A stretch of DNA of 64,000 nucleotides, taken from Scytalidium lignicola. Its lineage: Eukaryota; Ascomycota; Leotiomycetes. A program made the position numbers and the translations under genes. Each line of letters starts with the position of its first letter. Within the stretch, counting starts at the first letter, position 1. This document shows, piece by piece, positions 11,329 to 22,288 of the stretch. A model generated the notes under the pieces. The model was given only the letters and a program-made list of their open reading frames with translations. It did no database searches and was not told where the DNA came from. The stretch is taken from the NCBI GenBank assembly GCA_002812745.2, contig NCSJ02000001.1:248001-312000 (forward strand). The letters run 5' to 3'.

Positions 11329-12649
11329 AGACTTAGAAATAAGTAATCACATCTAAAGCCCTCACTAAAAATGACTTTCTCCTCGATGTCTCCAGTTTCT
11401 CTTCCATTAACAACTAGTTTCGTCGCCCGTCCCTTCACATCATTTGGGATTTCGATCCAACCTGTTAAACCCCTGGGTTTATTACACCAAATTCTCCATC
11501 CTTTATCTTCATCTATAGGGTGCCATCTCACCTCAATCGGCTCTTGTCAGATGTTGGCACAAGGGAACGATGACTAAGGAACAGTTGAATGAAGTCAATT
11601 GAGGTATCTATACTAGATCTACGGTACAATTTATAGACAGAACGGTATTCTAGATACTTCTAGAGACTTGGTTCGAAGTACTTCGATCATATTCGTAGTC
11701 ACGTGAATGGAGGTCTGAGCGCAACCACCTACGTTCATCTCTAACAGCTCTCCAACTGGAGTCGGAACTCTTCCCTGAGCCCAGGTAACTCCACTAACTT
11801 TAAACCTCGGGGCAATTCTGAGTTGTTTGAAACCTGCCTCTACCGGCTCGACTCTAAGTACATACCGTGAGAGAATAAAAATGGGACTAACTGAGAATAG
11901 CTGCGCATACGAACAGAATTGGTCTTTAAAGGGCGTTCCATCTGCGTTAAGGAATTCCCAGCATGTACCAGTGAAGTGCGGAGATGCTTTGTTATACATC
12001 GGGGCAAAGACAGTGCGTAAGACGTGTTCGGCAGTTTGGTGGTCATCTGCTGATATAGCCGCAAGGATGTGGAAGGCCGGCATTATGGGTGATATAACTG
12101 GAGGGACTTTTGGCGTTTTAGGAGAAAATGATAGAGGATAACCGTTGTGGGTAGTTCCGAAAAGAGCAGTGCTAAGCTTTGAGAGTAGCTGTGTGTGGAG
12201 GTGTTTCGGGGAAATATTTTGATAAATAAGCCATCTATGGAGTTCTTTGGCCATTCCAGTTGGAATAGAGTCACTAGTTAGATAATGACCATTATCAGAA
12301 CTGAACATATTTGAGTCGATTCCTTCGATTGTTCTTGAAGCTCTCTGTAGATATTCTTTTGAGAGTTCCTTGTCATCAATACAGGGTGAACCTGCCATAG
12401 CTTCACATCTTTGTAATGCCACAACATAAAGAGCGCTTCATTTGGTACATGAGCGAAGCACCGATCTCCATCTAGGGCCACAGAGGCTCCGAATGCCCTT
12501 TTTGTCGACGCTCCCAAGCCACCATCCCTAGATTCATTTCCAAACTGCGGGGTATTGGATTTGATGTCACTAGTGTGGTTTGTTGACCGTATCAAGTGAT
12601 CATCGACCTTCTTGTGCCGAAGGAGAAGCGCAAACCCCTCGTTGCTCAT
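11322..12649 (-). pseudogene. Relic of a GH78-type alpha-L-rhamnosidase, C-terminal half
   Basis: The main open frame (12422-11631, 263 aa) matches the last part of the six-hairpin (alpha/alpha)6 catalytic domain and the C-terminal beta domain of GH78 rhamnosidases: GTCWEFLNADGTPFKDQFC, then a serine/tyrosine-rich segment into LSRYVLRVEPVEAGFKQLRI and VTWAQGRVPTPVGEL. Upstream, a second frame (12649-12430) contributes VPNEALF, which must shift by one base to join YVVALQRCEAMAG, so a frameshift lies near 12430. A third frame at 11531-11322 (PRGLTGWIEIPNDVKG...LVVNGRE) looks like the detached end of the protein. The N-terminal half is absent. It is probably a non-functional remnant from a plant-polysaccharide-degrading context. 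Confidence 0.7.
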
Positions 12650-12897
12650 ATTAGTCTTGTATTGTGGATATAATTAAGAAGAAAAGCTGCTCTCTGAACC
12701 ACAGTAGGCGTTCCCGCAAGTTGGGGTTATAATAGTATCAACCCATCACTCATCATTTCTAGTAGATTCTGAACTTCTCAAAGCTTCTTTGCAATTCTGA
12801 TCTTCTGTCCTCTTTCTTCAACGAGTTCGTTTGAGAGCATTACCGCATAGTGCAGTTGAGGCTATATCCTGTATCAGTCCGATTCCAACAACGAGAC

Positions 12898-14259
12898 ATG
12901 AAGATCGCTCAGATTCACTACCAACCCAGCCCGCTCAAAGAGCTACAAGAGCGCGCAGACAATATCACACGCTATGCTGCTCTAGCCGCCGAGTTTGGGC
13001 AGGGAGCTCAAGGTACTGAGCTGCTTTCAGACATCAAGTCAGCGCTCGACGCATATCTCGTGCGATTCGCCAACCTTGCCCAAAACCCGCCTTCTGATAG
13101 CGACGAGCCAGAAAATCTCTCAGCCATCAGAAGCAGACGTCCCAATGGAAGGCGCCGATTGGTTGATGATCTCCCCATCGATTATATCAATCGCCTCCGC
13201 GGATCGATTCTCGGACGCGGTGCTGGGTGCACCTTGGGAGCTGCCGTCGAGTTCCACTCAGTCGAATACATGGAGGCATGGGCAAAGTATTTCGGCGATG
13301 TCTATCCGCCCACAGACTATTTCCAACGCGTACCTGACCCGGACCGTCACCGGTATATCGTCGGGCAGATGAAGGACCTGACTAGAGGCCAGATGAGCTT
13401 TGTGCCGGCCGACGACGACACAGCTTACACGCTGATTGGATTGCTGACGATGGAGGCCCACGGCCCCGACTTCACGCCGCAACAGCAGGCAGAGGTCTGG
13501 AGGAGGAACTTCACGCTGACCTCACCTGAGAATGGCAGCTGGGGCGTGTACTGGGGAGAACGGAAACTGCTGCAGAACCTGGAGAGCGGCGTCGCAGTGC
13601 CGGACGCTGGGTATCGCAACAATCCGAATGTCCAGTCCATCGCCGCCTGGACCCGAGCAGACAGCTGGGGTTATCTCGCCCCTGGCTGGCCTGAAAAGGC
13701 CGCTGAGTTTGCATACTGCGATGCGTCCATCAACCATCGTCGTAATGGCGTTTATGGATGCATGTTCTTCGCAGCCGCCATCTCGGCAGCGTTTGTGGTC
13801 GATGATCCAGTGGAGGCACTGCGCATCGGACTGCAGGAGATTCCTGACGGCTGCTTGCTGGCCGAGGGCATCAAGTGGGCGTTAGAAATAGCACCGCAGA
13901 TCCCCAGCTACAAGGAGGCTGCACGCCTGGTCCGCGAGCGCTATGCGGGCATGTTCGAAGGGCACGCCGTCAACAACGCCTTGTTCGTCGTGTTTGGAAT
14001 CCTCATCGGGCGGAGAGATTTCACCAAGGTTATTGGCGAGACGATGGCCATGGGATTTGACAACGACTGTACAACCGCCACCGCGGGCAGTATCGTAGGC
14101 GCAGTCGTAAAGGAGGAAGGCATTCCGAACCACTGGATCGAGCCCTTTCAAGACCGGCTGCAGACGTATCTAAAAGACCTCCCGCAGATGGTCGAGATGA
14201 AGGATCTCGTCCGGCGATATGAGGAACAAGCGAGAGTAGTATCAAAACTGAAGACTTAA
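12898..14259 (+). CDS. ADP-ribosylglycohydrolase-family protein (DraG/crystallin-J1 fold)
   Basis: Predicted binuclear-metal hydrolase of the ADP-ribosylglycohydrolase family. The 453-aa protein is intronless. Its start is taken at ATG 12898 because the 16 codons before it look like leader. Family marks: the N-terminal glycine segment GRGAGCTLGAAVE (compare GxxxGxxLGxPVE in bacterial members), ADDDTAYTLIGLL carrying the first metal-binding acidic motif, a Ser/Asn-rich middle with INHRRNGVYGCMF, and GFDNDCTTATAGSIVGAVV corresponding to the DxDxT(T) metal motif. The gene is noticeably more GC-rich than its neighbours and has no introns, which hints at transfer or strong codon selection. In bacteria this family often sits beside sugar or nucleoside catabolism genes. 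Here an alpha-glucoside permease follows on the same strand 1.2 kb later. The substrate is unknown. Confidence 0.85.
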   Translation: MKIAQIHYQPSPLKELQERADNITRYAALAAEFGQGAQGTELLSDIKSALDAYLVRFANLAQNPPSDSDEPENLSAIRSRRPNGRRRLVDDLPIDYINRLRGSILGRGAGCTLGAAVEFHSVEYMEAWAKYFGDVYPPTDYFQRVPDPDRHRYIVGQMKDLTRGQMSFVPADDDTAYTLIGLLTMEAHGPDFTPQQQAEVWRRNFTLTSPENGSWGVYWGERKLLQNLESGVAVPDAGYRNNPNVQSIAAWTRADSWGYLAPGWPEKAAEFAYCDASINHRRNGVYGCMFFAAAISAAFVVDDPVEALRIGLQEIPDGCLLAEGIKWALEIAPQIPSYKEAARLVRERYAGMFEGHAVNNALFVVFGILIGRRDFTKVIGETMAMGFDNDCTTATAGSIVGAVVKEEGIPNHWIEPFQDRLQTYLKDLPQMVEMKDLVRRYEEQARVVSKLKT

Positions 14260-15504
14260 GGCAAGATAGATCTAGCTTTTCATATAGTATGTGCACAATC
14301 AAGATCATACTGCTCAGATACGAATTTTTAATAGAAAAACAAACCACCGAAGTATTTTCGTATTATATACGACATTTATCTATGCATTTCTACTAGTCCA
14401 GTGTATGAGTATATAATGCAAAGAATTTAATAATTCATATCAGTAACTCTTATACTCACCCCCAAGTTTTTTCTACTCTAGATATAAGAAACGGTTAACA
14501 GGATATTGAGTGCATCGTTAAATCCCTTGGTCAGCAGCCTATACTGGCCAAGGACCAAGGATTTAGGACTCCTTTTACTAGATGCAGAGTGTTTTGCTAC
14601 CTGAAGTCACTTGTATACGCGTAGAAATGTGATTTAACTTTTCTTTCCAACAGAACGAACTTGTTTAGTGTAGGACATAGTATGCAAATCTATTCGGGTT
14701 TGGTTCTGTAAGTACTCACAGGCAAAAGAGAAGGGTCTTGATACGATGTCCCAAAGAAGAAACTACAAGCCCCATTGTCTTGGTAGCTCTAGTCCTAACG
14801 AGAGTCTGCGACGCAGCACCACGAGTCAGAAGCCAAATCTGAAAGTCGGAACTCCCATTGGAGAACTTAATTAGGCGGTTGAATTCCCAATGCAAATCTT
14901 CCTCAAAATGGTTAACCTTTCTGGTAGTACGTACATACCAAGCTTCTGGAAAGATTACGAGGGACCATTTCTTGAAACACGCCCTAGTCTAATCAAGTAT
15001 TCGGAACCTCTATTGTGGTTGCGTTTATGTCAAGGTTCAGAATGAACAATTTCATCGTATTTATTACTGGTTTGGTTAATTTAATATTTGGTATTCTATT
15101 TTTAAAGCTGGTGTTTTACTTGAAACAAAACAAAATCCGTAGAGTGAATTTTCTTTAAAAAGAAACCAAAAAGTTTAAACTAACTAGATTAGCTCTGAAT
15201 CTTAGTTTCAAAATCCTAACTCCCCAGATATTTCCCCGCATTAAGTATGTGGAGCCTCCACAATTCATACTACGCTTAATAGTCTTTCTCTCCACAAGCT
15301 TACCCCGGATTCTTCGTGAATCAGACCCTAATCGATCCACCTCGGACAGATCTTGTAAGTCACTTGCAAGCACCAGAGAGAAGAGATATAAAACATGCCC
15401 ATATTCTACCTTTAAATTCATTATAGAGTCACTAGACATTACCATACAGATCTTTCATCTCATATACAGTAACATTCACTGGAAATTCAGAACCATAAAG
15501 AACT
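14260..15504. other. Gene-free spacer upstream of the sugar permease
   Basis: About 1.2 kb of AT-rich DNA with no credible ORF. It includes the 3' flank of the glycohydrolase gene, an imperfect inverted repeat at 14520-14564, and the promoter of the permease. Confidence 0.5.
14520..14564. repeat. Imperfect inverted repeat
   Basis: AAATCCCTTGGTC at 14520-14532 and GACCAAGGATTT at 14553-14564 are inverse copies apart from one extra C, with a 20-nt spacer. It could form a hairpin or be the footprint of a small element. Confidence 0.5.
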
Positions 15505-17181
15505 ATGGCGACCGAGAAAGGATATTCGGAACATGTCCATACGGCTGATCTCACTCTCGAGAACATCGGCCAGAATGAAGACATCTCTACCGCGGCCGCG
15601 CTTGCCACTGAGGAAGAACACTCGCTTTCCTTCTGGCAGGCCGTCTGCAAATATCCTCATGCCGTTTTTTGGGCCATCGCCATGTCCTTCACAATTGTCA
15701 TGGAAGGCTACGACACGATTTTGATCGGAAGCTTTTTCGCCTACCCGCAGTTTAAAAAGGCTTATGGGACTTGGTATCCCGATCTTCATGACTATGTCAT
15801 CTCCGCCAAGTGGCAGAATGCCATCGGTGCTGCTGCTGCCAGCGGCCAAGTAGTTGGTCTTCTGCTTAACGGACTCGTCACGGAGAGATTTGGACACCGG
15901 CGGGTCATCATTGGTTATCTGATATCACTGACGGCCTTTATTTTCATCGTTTTCTTTGCGCCTAACGCTGGGGTGCTTGTTGTCGGTCAGGTCTTGTGCG
16001 GTATCCCCTGGGGAGGTCTTGGCATTATTGGCTGCGACTACGCCTCTGAAGTGTGTCCCTTAGCTCTTCGAGGATTTTTGACTAGTTTCGTTAACATTTG
16101 TTGGATCATTGGGCAATTGATTTCTGCTGGCATTCTGCAAGGTTTGGTCGACAATCCGACGGAGTGGTCTTACAAGATTCCGTTCGCTATCCAGTGGGCT
16201 TGGCCTATACCGTTGATTACAGTTGCTTTCCTAGCCCCTGACTCACCTTGGTGGTTGGTGCGTAAAGGACGACTCGCAGATGCTGAAAAATCTCTTAAGA
16301 GGCTCTCACACAAGGTGCCGAATGAGGAGATTCGACACAAGTTAGCTATGCTTGTTCATACAAATAACCTGGAAGGGACACTCAAGACTAAATCGAGCTA
16401 CTGGGACTGCTTCCGCGGTACTAACTTGAGACGCACTGAGATCTCACTGATAATCATGACTTCCCAGGCTTTGGCCGGAGAGTCCTTTGCATATGGCAGC
16501 ACTTACTTCTTCATGCAGGCTGGCTTGAGCCCGGATAATTCTTACAAGTTGAACGTTGGTGGCTCCTCGCTGGCGTTCGTTGGAACTGTTACCTCTTGGG
16601 TTATGGCAAATTATCTAGGATGTCGCACTATCATTCTTGGAGGTCTGAGCCTAATGTCTTTAATCCTCTTATTGATTGGTGTCCTGGCCTATCCAGCCGT
16701 GCATAGTCCTGGCGCTACCTGGACGCAGGCTGTCTTGACACTGGTTTGGCTGGGTGTTTATTCTGCAACCGTCGGACCACAGTCATTCGCCATTGCTGGA
16801 GCAATCTCTGCCACCAGATTGAGTGGCCAGACAATATCACTGGGCAGAGGTCTCTATGAGGCGGTCAGTGTCGTGGACAGTGTTGCAGAAACCTATCTCA
16901 TGAACCCTACGGCAGCCAACTTAAAGGGCAAGACAGCATTTGTGTGGTTTGCAACATGCTTTTGTACACTTTTATGGGCAATCTTTCGTCTTCCAGAGGT
17001 TAAGGGCCTAACATACGAGGAACTTGACATTCTATTTCTGCGTTGTACCCCGGCGTGGAAATTCAAATCAACCAAGATCAATGCAGTGCAGGAATCAGAT
17101 CAACTCCAGGAGACACATATAAATAAAAATACCAATAACTTGGAGGTTCTGTCCAATCTGAGTTCAAAGAAGGGAAACTGA
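15505..17181 (+). CDS. MFS alpha-glucoside/maltose permease
   Basis: Intronless 558-aa plasma-membrane H+ symporter of the fungal maltose/alpha-glucoside permease group within the MFS sugar-porter family. About twelve hydrophobic segments are visible. Signatures: SFTIVMEGYDTILIGSFFAYPQF in TM1, RFGHRR in the TM2-3 loop, GIPWGGLGIIGCDYASE, the PDSPWWLVRKGR motif before the central loop, and PEVKGLTYEELDILF at the end of the transporter core, all typical of the Mal61/MalP type. It lies downstream of the ADP-ribosylglycohydrolase gene on the same strand, separated by a long promoter. A carbohydrate role is well supported; the exact substrate is not. Confidence 0.93.
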   Translation: MATEKGYSEHVHTADLTLENIGQNEDISTAAALATEEEHSLSFWQAVCKYPHAVFWAIAMSFTIVMEGYDTILIGSFFAYPQFKKAYGTWYPDLHDYVISAKWQNAIGAAAASGQVVGLLLNGLVTERFGHRRVIIGYLISLTAFIFIVFFAPNAGVLVVGQVLCGIPWGGLGIIGCDYASEVCPLALRGFLTSFVNICWIIGQLISAGILQGLVDNPTEWSYKIPFAIQWAWPIPLITVAFLAPDSPWWLVRKGRLADAEKSLKRLSHKVPNEEIRHKLAMLVHTNNLEGTLKTKSSYWDCFRGTNLRRTEISLIIMTSQALAGESFAYGSTYFFMQAGLSPDNSYKLNVGGSSLAFVGTVTSWVMANYLGCRTIILGGLSLMSLILLLIGVLAYPAVHSPGATWTQAVLTLVWLGVYSATVGPQSFAIAGAISATRLSGQTISLGRGLYEAVSVVDSVAETYLMNPTAANLKGKTAFVWFATCFCTLLWAIFRLPEVKGLTYEELDILFLRCTPAWKFKSTKINAVQESDQLQETHINKNTNNLEVLSNLSSKKGN

Positions 17182-17253
17182 TGTATTGGGAATATAAATT
17201 ATTTATTATAGATAAAATTATCGGCAAATGACTGCCATGCCACCCAGAATTGT

Positions 17254-17697
17254 TTACACTGTATCAACTATTATGACATCATTGTCACTGTCTTGAATAT
17301 CCTCTTCCTTATCAACTACCTGCCAATCACTTGCTCTCTCTCCACGACCATTTTGGGCTACAGGAAGACTTATACAATGTCTTACATTATGTCCTATCTG
17401 TTTACAGTTTCCACACTTCCTTTTTTGGCAGTTCCAAGCATTTTTCCTGATTCCTTTTGTCTTGGGCCTTCCACGAAGCTTGCAAAGCCTAGGTGGGAGT
17501 AGATTGGGGTCTAAAATCAAGTCTTCTATGGAAATTGGCTTCATAGGGGTTTGATAGGCCTTGCGATAAGACTTAACTCTATATGCAAAGTGAAAATAAG
17601 TATATGGATCTGCTATTTCAAACTTGCAAGCCGTGATTGCATGAGCACATGGTCCCAAATATTCATTGAAGCTATAACAGGTACATACAAAAATCAT
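17254..17697 (-). mobile_element. C-terminal fragment of a Mutator-like (MULE) transposase
   Basis: The 147-residue frame begins with a SWIM zinc finger (CTCYSFNEYLGPCAHAI, a CxC...CxH pattern) and continues to LPPRLCKLRGRPKTKGIRK and a CCHC-like zinc knuckle (CGNCKQIGHNVRHC). This SWIM plus basic linker plus knuckle order is the end of fungal MULE transposases such as the Hop group. The catalytic DDE part is missing, so this is a dead fragment lying between the permease and the metallo-hydrolase. I saw no clear terminal inverted repeats. Confidence 0.75.
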
Positions 17698-17745
17698 TAT
17701 AACGGCTATTGTAAATACTAGATCCTTTGTTAACGCTAGAGCACT

Positions 17746-18746
17746 TTATTTGGCTGCAGTTTCCTTAGCTACGAGTGCGTCTAGGTTGCGTTTCCACTGA
17801 CTTCCCTTCCAGCCGTTCAATGATATTGGGTATTCGGGCATTATTCCAGACAAATATGAGTCGTGTGCCAATAGCACCTGGAATTTCTCTGTTACCTCGA
17901 TGGACCGAATCAGCTCGATTGTCTTCTGCGCCGTGGCCGGATCTCGATGAAAACAGGATGTGTCGGGAGGCCCCATCGTCAAACTCATCGGTCGCGTTCC
18001 CATGAGTATGGCGCGGTGGTGACAAGTATCACCGCCCATGAAAACCCATTCGTCTGGACCTGTGCGAGCAGCTGCTCCCAAATGGCCAGATGCGTGACCG
18101 GGAGCATCGACGAGAAAGAGACTTCCGTCGCCGAAAAAGTCATGTGCGCGTTCAAAGGGCCCAAAGGGCCTCCAAGAGTCGTTCTCAAAGCTGAGTTCTC
18201 GATATCCGGGATGCACTAAAACCAAACCTCCAAATGGTGAATTCTGGTCAGTAGGGTAGCCTGGAAACGCTGCTTGACAACTGCCTGGCCCAGTGATCAT
18301 AGCAGCGTTCGGAAACTTTGTACAATCACCCACATGGTCGAAATGCAGATGGCTGAAGATGACGGTATCAATGGCCGAGGAAGGAACCGGCCCTTTCCCA
18401 AGGAGATCTACAATATCTTCATGTATAATGGGACTGGTGTAGCTAAAGGACTTCTTAATAGCTTCGGGGTAGTTATCGAGGTTCTGCGTTATATTTTTAG
18501 AACAAGGAAGGTGCATACACGAAATGGAGCAGTGTTTTAAACCTTGTCTAAACCCAGATCAAAAAGTATACATTTCCCGGAAGCATGTCGGATAAGGAAG
18601 CTGTAGTCTGGATACACATTGCGCGCTGTCATTAAATCTTCATTGCCATCCTCGAACAGCCAGCGGTCAGGGTGATGGAGTTGGCCAGTGGCCAAAGCGA
18701 AGACCTCGACGGGAGGCGAGCTAGTATTCTCAGTGGTAAAAGCCAT
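17746..18746 (-). CDS. Metallo-beta-lactamase-fold hydrolase (lactonase-like)
   Basis: Zinc hydrolase of the MBL superfamily with two exons, 18746-18543 and 18483-17746, joined in phase 0 to give 313 aa. The metal motif HLHFDH falls at residues 113-118 (SHLHFDHVGD). Further ligands are visible in DAPGHASGHLG, MGGDTCHH and LLAHDSYLSG. The N-terminal ALATGQLHHPDRWLFEDG and LIRHASGKCILFDLGLD layout resembles AHL-lactonase-like fungal members. No signal peptide is seen, so it is likely cytosolic. It could open lactone or lactam rings of plant or microbial compounds; the substrate is inference only. Both flanks are transposon relic or gene-poor DNA. Confidence 0.85.
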
Positions 18747-19917
18747 GATTAACTGATTATTGCTCTAAGAAGGGTTTCCCGAATAGGATTTTGCTCCCTG
18801 AATTTAAGGATCCGTATCAAATGTATCTTCATGTGCCAGTAACCGGAGTCCGGATCTGTAGGCTTTAGGATCCGCGGATGCGGGTCGCCCGAACCGTGAG
18901 GAGTATCTGGCAGTATTGAAGTGTTCGTTCCACTGGGGAAGTTTTTAGAGGCCCGTAAAGAAGCGACTGGTCATCTGGGAGAAGGTGTTAGGTAAGTTCA
19001 TAATTGGGCTTTGAGACACTTACAGCCTAGATAAAGAGGGCACAGCATGCACCAAGTGCAATAAATGACGGTCGATTGGAGACATGGGTCTTTATTGTCT
19101 GGAGGCAAAAAAAGAGAACGGGATCAACTACCATCTTCCAATATGGCTCTGGGGACCGAGGATATACTGGGAATAGTGTGGAACGAATTGGATGGCAACT
19201 CGCCTGACGTGGTTGGAGAACGATAATTCTAATATATAAGAGCAAAGGCAACTCCTTGAAGAGGGTGAGGAGTGTTGTGGTCGAAGGCATTCATATATCC
19301 GACTCCGATCTAGAAATTCCTCTAGATCTCGTCAAATATGTTACAATCAAACACCTATTCTGCGTTAAAACCATGGGACCCTTGCCAGAACATGACTACC
19401 TCTCCATGGGGGAACATACATAGAGATCCACTCTCCAGAGCGAAATCGATTTAGATGTCCACCTCTCCACGTCCCAACAAACGAAACCACCATATTGTGA
19501 ACGAAAACTCAACCTGGCGGTACGCGTAGGAGAAGGGGTTTGGGCCGAGGGTCACTAGAATAGGTCGATTGGAAAGAAACGGCGGTGGCATCAGGAGTCT
19601 AGCGCGTTTTCCTGCCCATGTACATAAAATTTGTTATCTATTATTAACAAGTAAATGTGCCTGGCAGAAAATAAGGTTTTTGCAGCAGCATTTCCTAATC
19701 CAGCGCGTTCGCAGGATTTTGGCGTACATTATTTGTAAATTTAAGTATTATAATTTGGAGTTCATGAGAATAAATATTTCTCGAATTCTACTTTTCGCGT
19801 TTGTTTATGTTGTCTTTTCTCACTGTCGGTTCACCTGTAGGACATAGTACAGTACGTAATATACGTAATATACTNGTTGTGCTATTCCATGGTTCTTGTA
19901 CGATTAGGGGTGGGAGG

Positions 19918-19939
19918 GCGAAGCTNGTAGGAGCTTCGC
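19918..19939. repeat. Short hairpin with ambiguous base in its loop
   Basis: GCGAAGCT (19918-19925) is followed after six bases by its exact inverse AGCTTCGC (19932-19939). The wider flanks GGGAGGGC and CGTTCCC extend the pairing imperfectly. An N sits at 19926, in the loop. Confidence 0.5.
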
Positions 19940-19976
19940 TCGTTCCCACTACCTAATCGGGACTAGCTTACAGGGG

Positions 19977-19993
19977 CACGTGAATATCACGTG
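19977..19993. promoter_or_regulatory. Doubled CACGTG
   Basis: CACGTG occurs at 19977-19982 and 19988-19993, separated by AATAT, making a 17-bp near-palindrome. This is a plausible bHLH site, but no gene starts close by. Confidence 0.3.
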
Positions 19994-20450
19994 TACGTAA
20001 CCACTATTCTACCAACAGTAATGCTCGTTGGACAAAAAGAATGGAAGGTGGACTAGGTCATGGGGAAGTAAAATGAGGCGTACATTTTAGCTAAGAACAA
20101 AAATTGCGCAGCCTTAAGATTAACGGTGTGCGTAACATTCTCTTGAAAGATAAGGAGAGCTTGAAGAGCGGAAGAATGGGAGCGCGTGAGGGGAAGAAGG
20201 ATTATCAGCACCAGCAGATAATTAGGGGCGATCGCAGCCAAGCACCAACGGTTGAGGGAGTCCTTATCAGAGCCGAACACATGAAACATGGGCACAAATT
20301 AATTAGCCATCGACTTTGACTGGCTAGTTTTTGTATTATTTGATTAATCTATCTATGCCTTAACAGCTAAAAGATTAAAAGGGTTTTATAAGGAAAGTTC
20401 GGTCTATAATCTTTGAACATTCATACGCAAACGCAAGGGAAATGATGCGT

Positions 20451-22288
20451 TTAACAAGGTGGTGATTTATCTTGGCCTTCCAAAATAGCTAAATATTTGC
20501 TAGCAATACACCACCGGCTGCTGAGTCTTGCAAGACACGTTTTAATCTTACTTAACCCGCCATACGACTCTCTGTTTCCTGTTTCTCGAACTAGCCGTGC
20601 ATAAACCACTCCTGCTTGATAAAGACAATCTGCCACTAATGGACCAATAGCACTTATTTGGTCTTGAGATGAAATCCAGGCCAAGATTTGATTCGCAAAC
20701 GCGAGAACTTGCCTTGAAGTATCCTCGATCCCATTAATTGCCTGCTCCTGCAGAGCTACCTCGTCCGATGTACGAGCTATAAAGATACCAACACAATGAT
20801 AAGGCTTATATAAGGTAAACAGCGACGAATAACAAAGAGCCAGCGAAGGCGCAATTTCCATGAAATTATTGAAATTAGAAGTGATTCCAACTGCAGTATC
20901 CAATATGCTATACTCCAACGCCCTCGAAAGCGCTTTCGTTGTCTGAGCTAGCTGAGTCGCTTCTGCTGTGCGAAATGTAGGCTCCAATATCTTGTCTTCA
21001 TGATGACTCAAGACTCGTCCTAGGAGGTTGGCCCCTTGGCATGTTCTTGCAAATGGTGAGGTAATCACACCAACATCAGATGAAATAAAGACAGCCGAGT
21101 TTCCAGTCGCCTGGCCTATATCCCAAGATGATGTTTCTCCGGGGAGGCTATCATCTCCAGAAGGGTTCCTTATGAGACAAGACTGATTTAGCCGTCCCAA
21201 GAGCACAAAACTTATAAAATTCAGTAATGGTAATGATCTAATTAACTAGTGCGAGCTTACCGATCAAGGATGAGAATGCTCCACCAGGTTCTTCTTCTCT
21301 CTTCAGCTTCACTAAAAGTAGAAGAAAAACCTAGAACTTCTCTGCTCTGATCTTTGGATTGAATTCCAACTACTTGCGCCATTCTAGCTGCATTTCCAAC
21401 AGTAAAGTAAGCTGCTGGTAGAATTCCATGACCAATCTCATAAAGAGATAGTAATACTAAAGACTGAAGCATTCGTAGGGTCACTATTTCTGCCTCTTCT
21501 AGGGTAGAATAGAAGTGTTTTGCCAGCCGGTATAGACTGGTCTTCATACTTGCCGATTCTGCAGCTGAATTAGTCACAAGAACTTTCATACATAGAAGAA
21601 GGAGTGCAAAATCGGGCGCGAATTCTTGGTTGCCGGTAACAATCTGCTGCACCCTCAGTTTCGAAATGAAAGGCATCCATGAATGAATGGTAGAGAAGTA
21701 GGCGGCTACAATTTGATGAACATTCATGTCCAAGTCAGAAAGACTACTGAGAATCTGCATTATAAAATCATTTAATATCCCTGAGTTTTACCTAGACAAC
21801 AAAAATCATTTACTAACTTCTGGAGGTATCGGATGAAATGGCACCGAAATAACCTCTCGACGATACCGGAAGGCCTACACAGAGTTAGTCTAAAACGGCC
21901 AAATCACAACGCAGATAATTGCCTACATCGATATCTAAGAAGAAGGCAACAGGAAAGGATGTAGCTGGCGGTACATCGACATTACTGGGAGCTAAGCAAG
22001 GATTAGTCTTATCTAATATTGCTAAGATTGCTAAGTGGCGATGATTTATTAACCCTGATACTGAGACTTGGCCAGCTTGTCTTCTAGGACCTGAATCTTC
22101 TGTGATAACTGCCAGTACCCATCTTTAATCCCTGGAGATGCTTGGTCGGTATAGGTGTATACACATTGACGGTTCATCCGCGCACAAGGCCGGCATTGTG
22201 GTAGGGTCTTGTCACATCTCCGTTTCTGGCTTCTACACGAGAGACAGACTTGGGGCGCACTTTTCCATTTGGGCTTGACCACATCCAT
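20451..22288 (-). CDS. Zn2Cys6 transcription factor divergent from an SDR
   Basis: Regulator with an N-terminal binuclear zinc cluster, CLSCRSQKRRCDKTLPQC then RPC-x6-C, followed by a short coiled linker (LSQKIQVLEDKLAKSQ) and a fungal-specific TF domain (AYFSTIHSWMPFISKLR, RMAQVVGIQS, RRRTWWSILILDRFVLLGR). Predicted exons are 22288-22054, 22012-21927, 21874-21818, 21754-21261 and 21210-20451, giving 543 aa with continuous frame. The first intron (41 nt) is short and its acceptor is the least certain boundary. The start at 22288 puts the zinc cluster near the N-terminus. It is head-to-head with the SDR at 22754, whose promoter holds three CGGCCG sites, so it may regulate that gene and itself. 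Confidence 0.82.

Larger units (their letters stand above)
18747..20450. other. Gene-poor spacer
   Basis: About 1.7 kb with no convincing gene. The overlapping small ORFs (for example 19027-19290 minus and 20104-20319 plus) show no protein-like features. Two ambiguous bases lie at 19875 and 19926, next to a hairpin and a doubled CACGTG. Confidence 0.5.

Noticed and set aside
19027..20319. Several short frames on both strands as small genes
   Set aside because: They overlap, lack protein-like composition, and have no homologous look or splice continuation.
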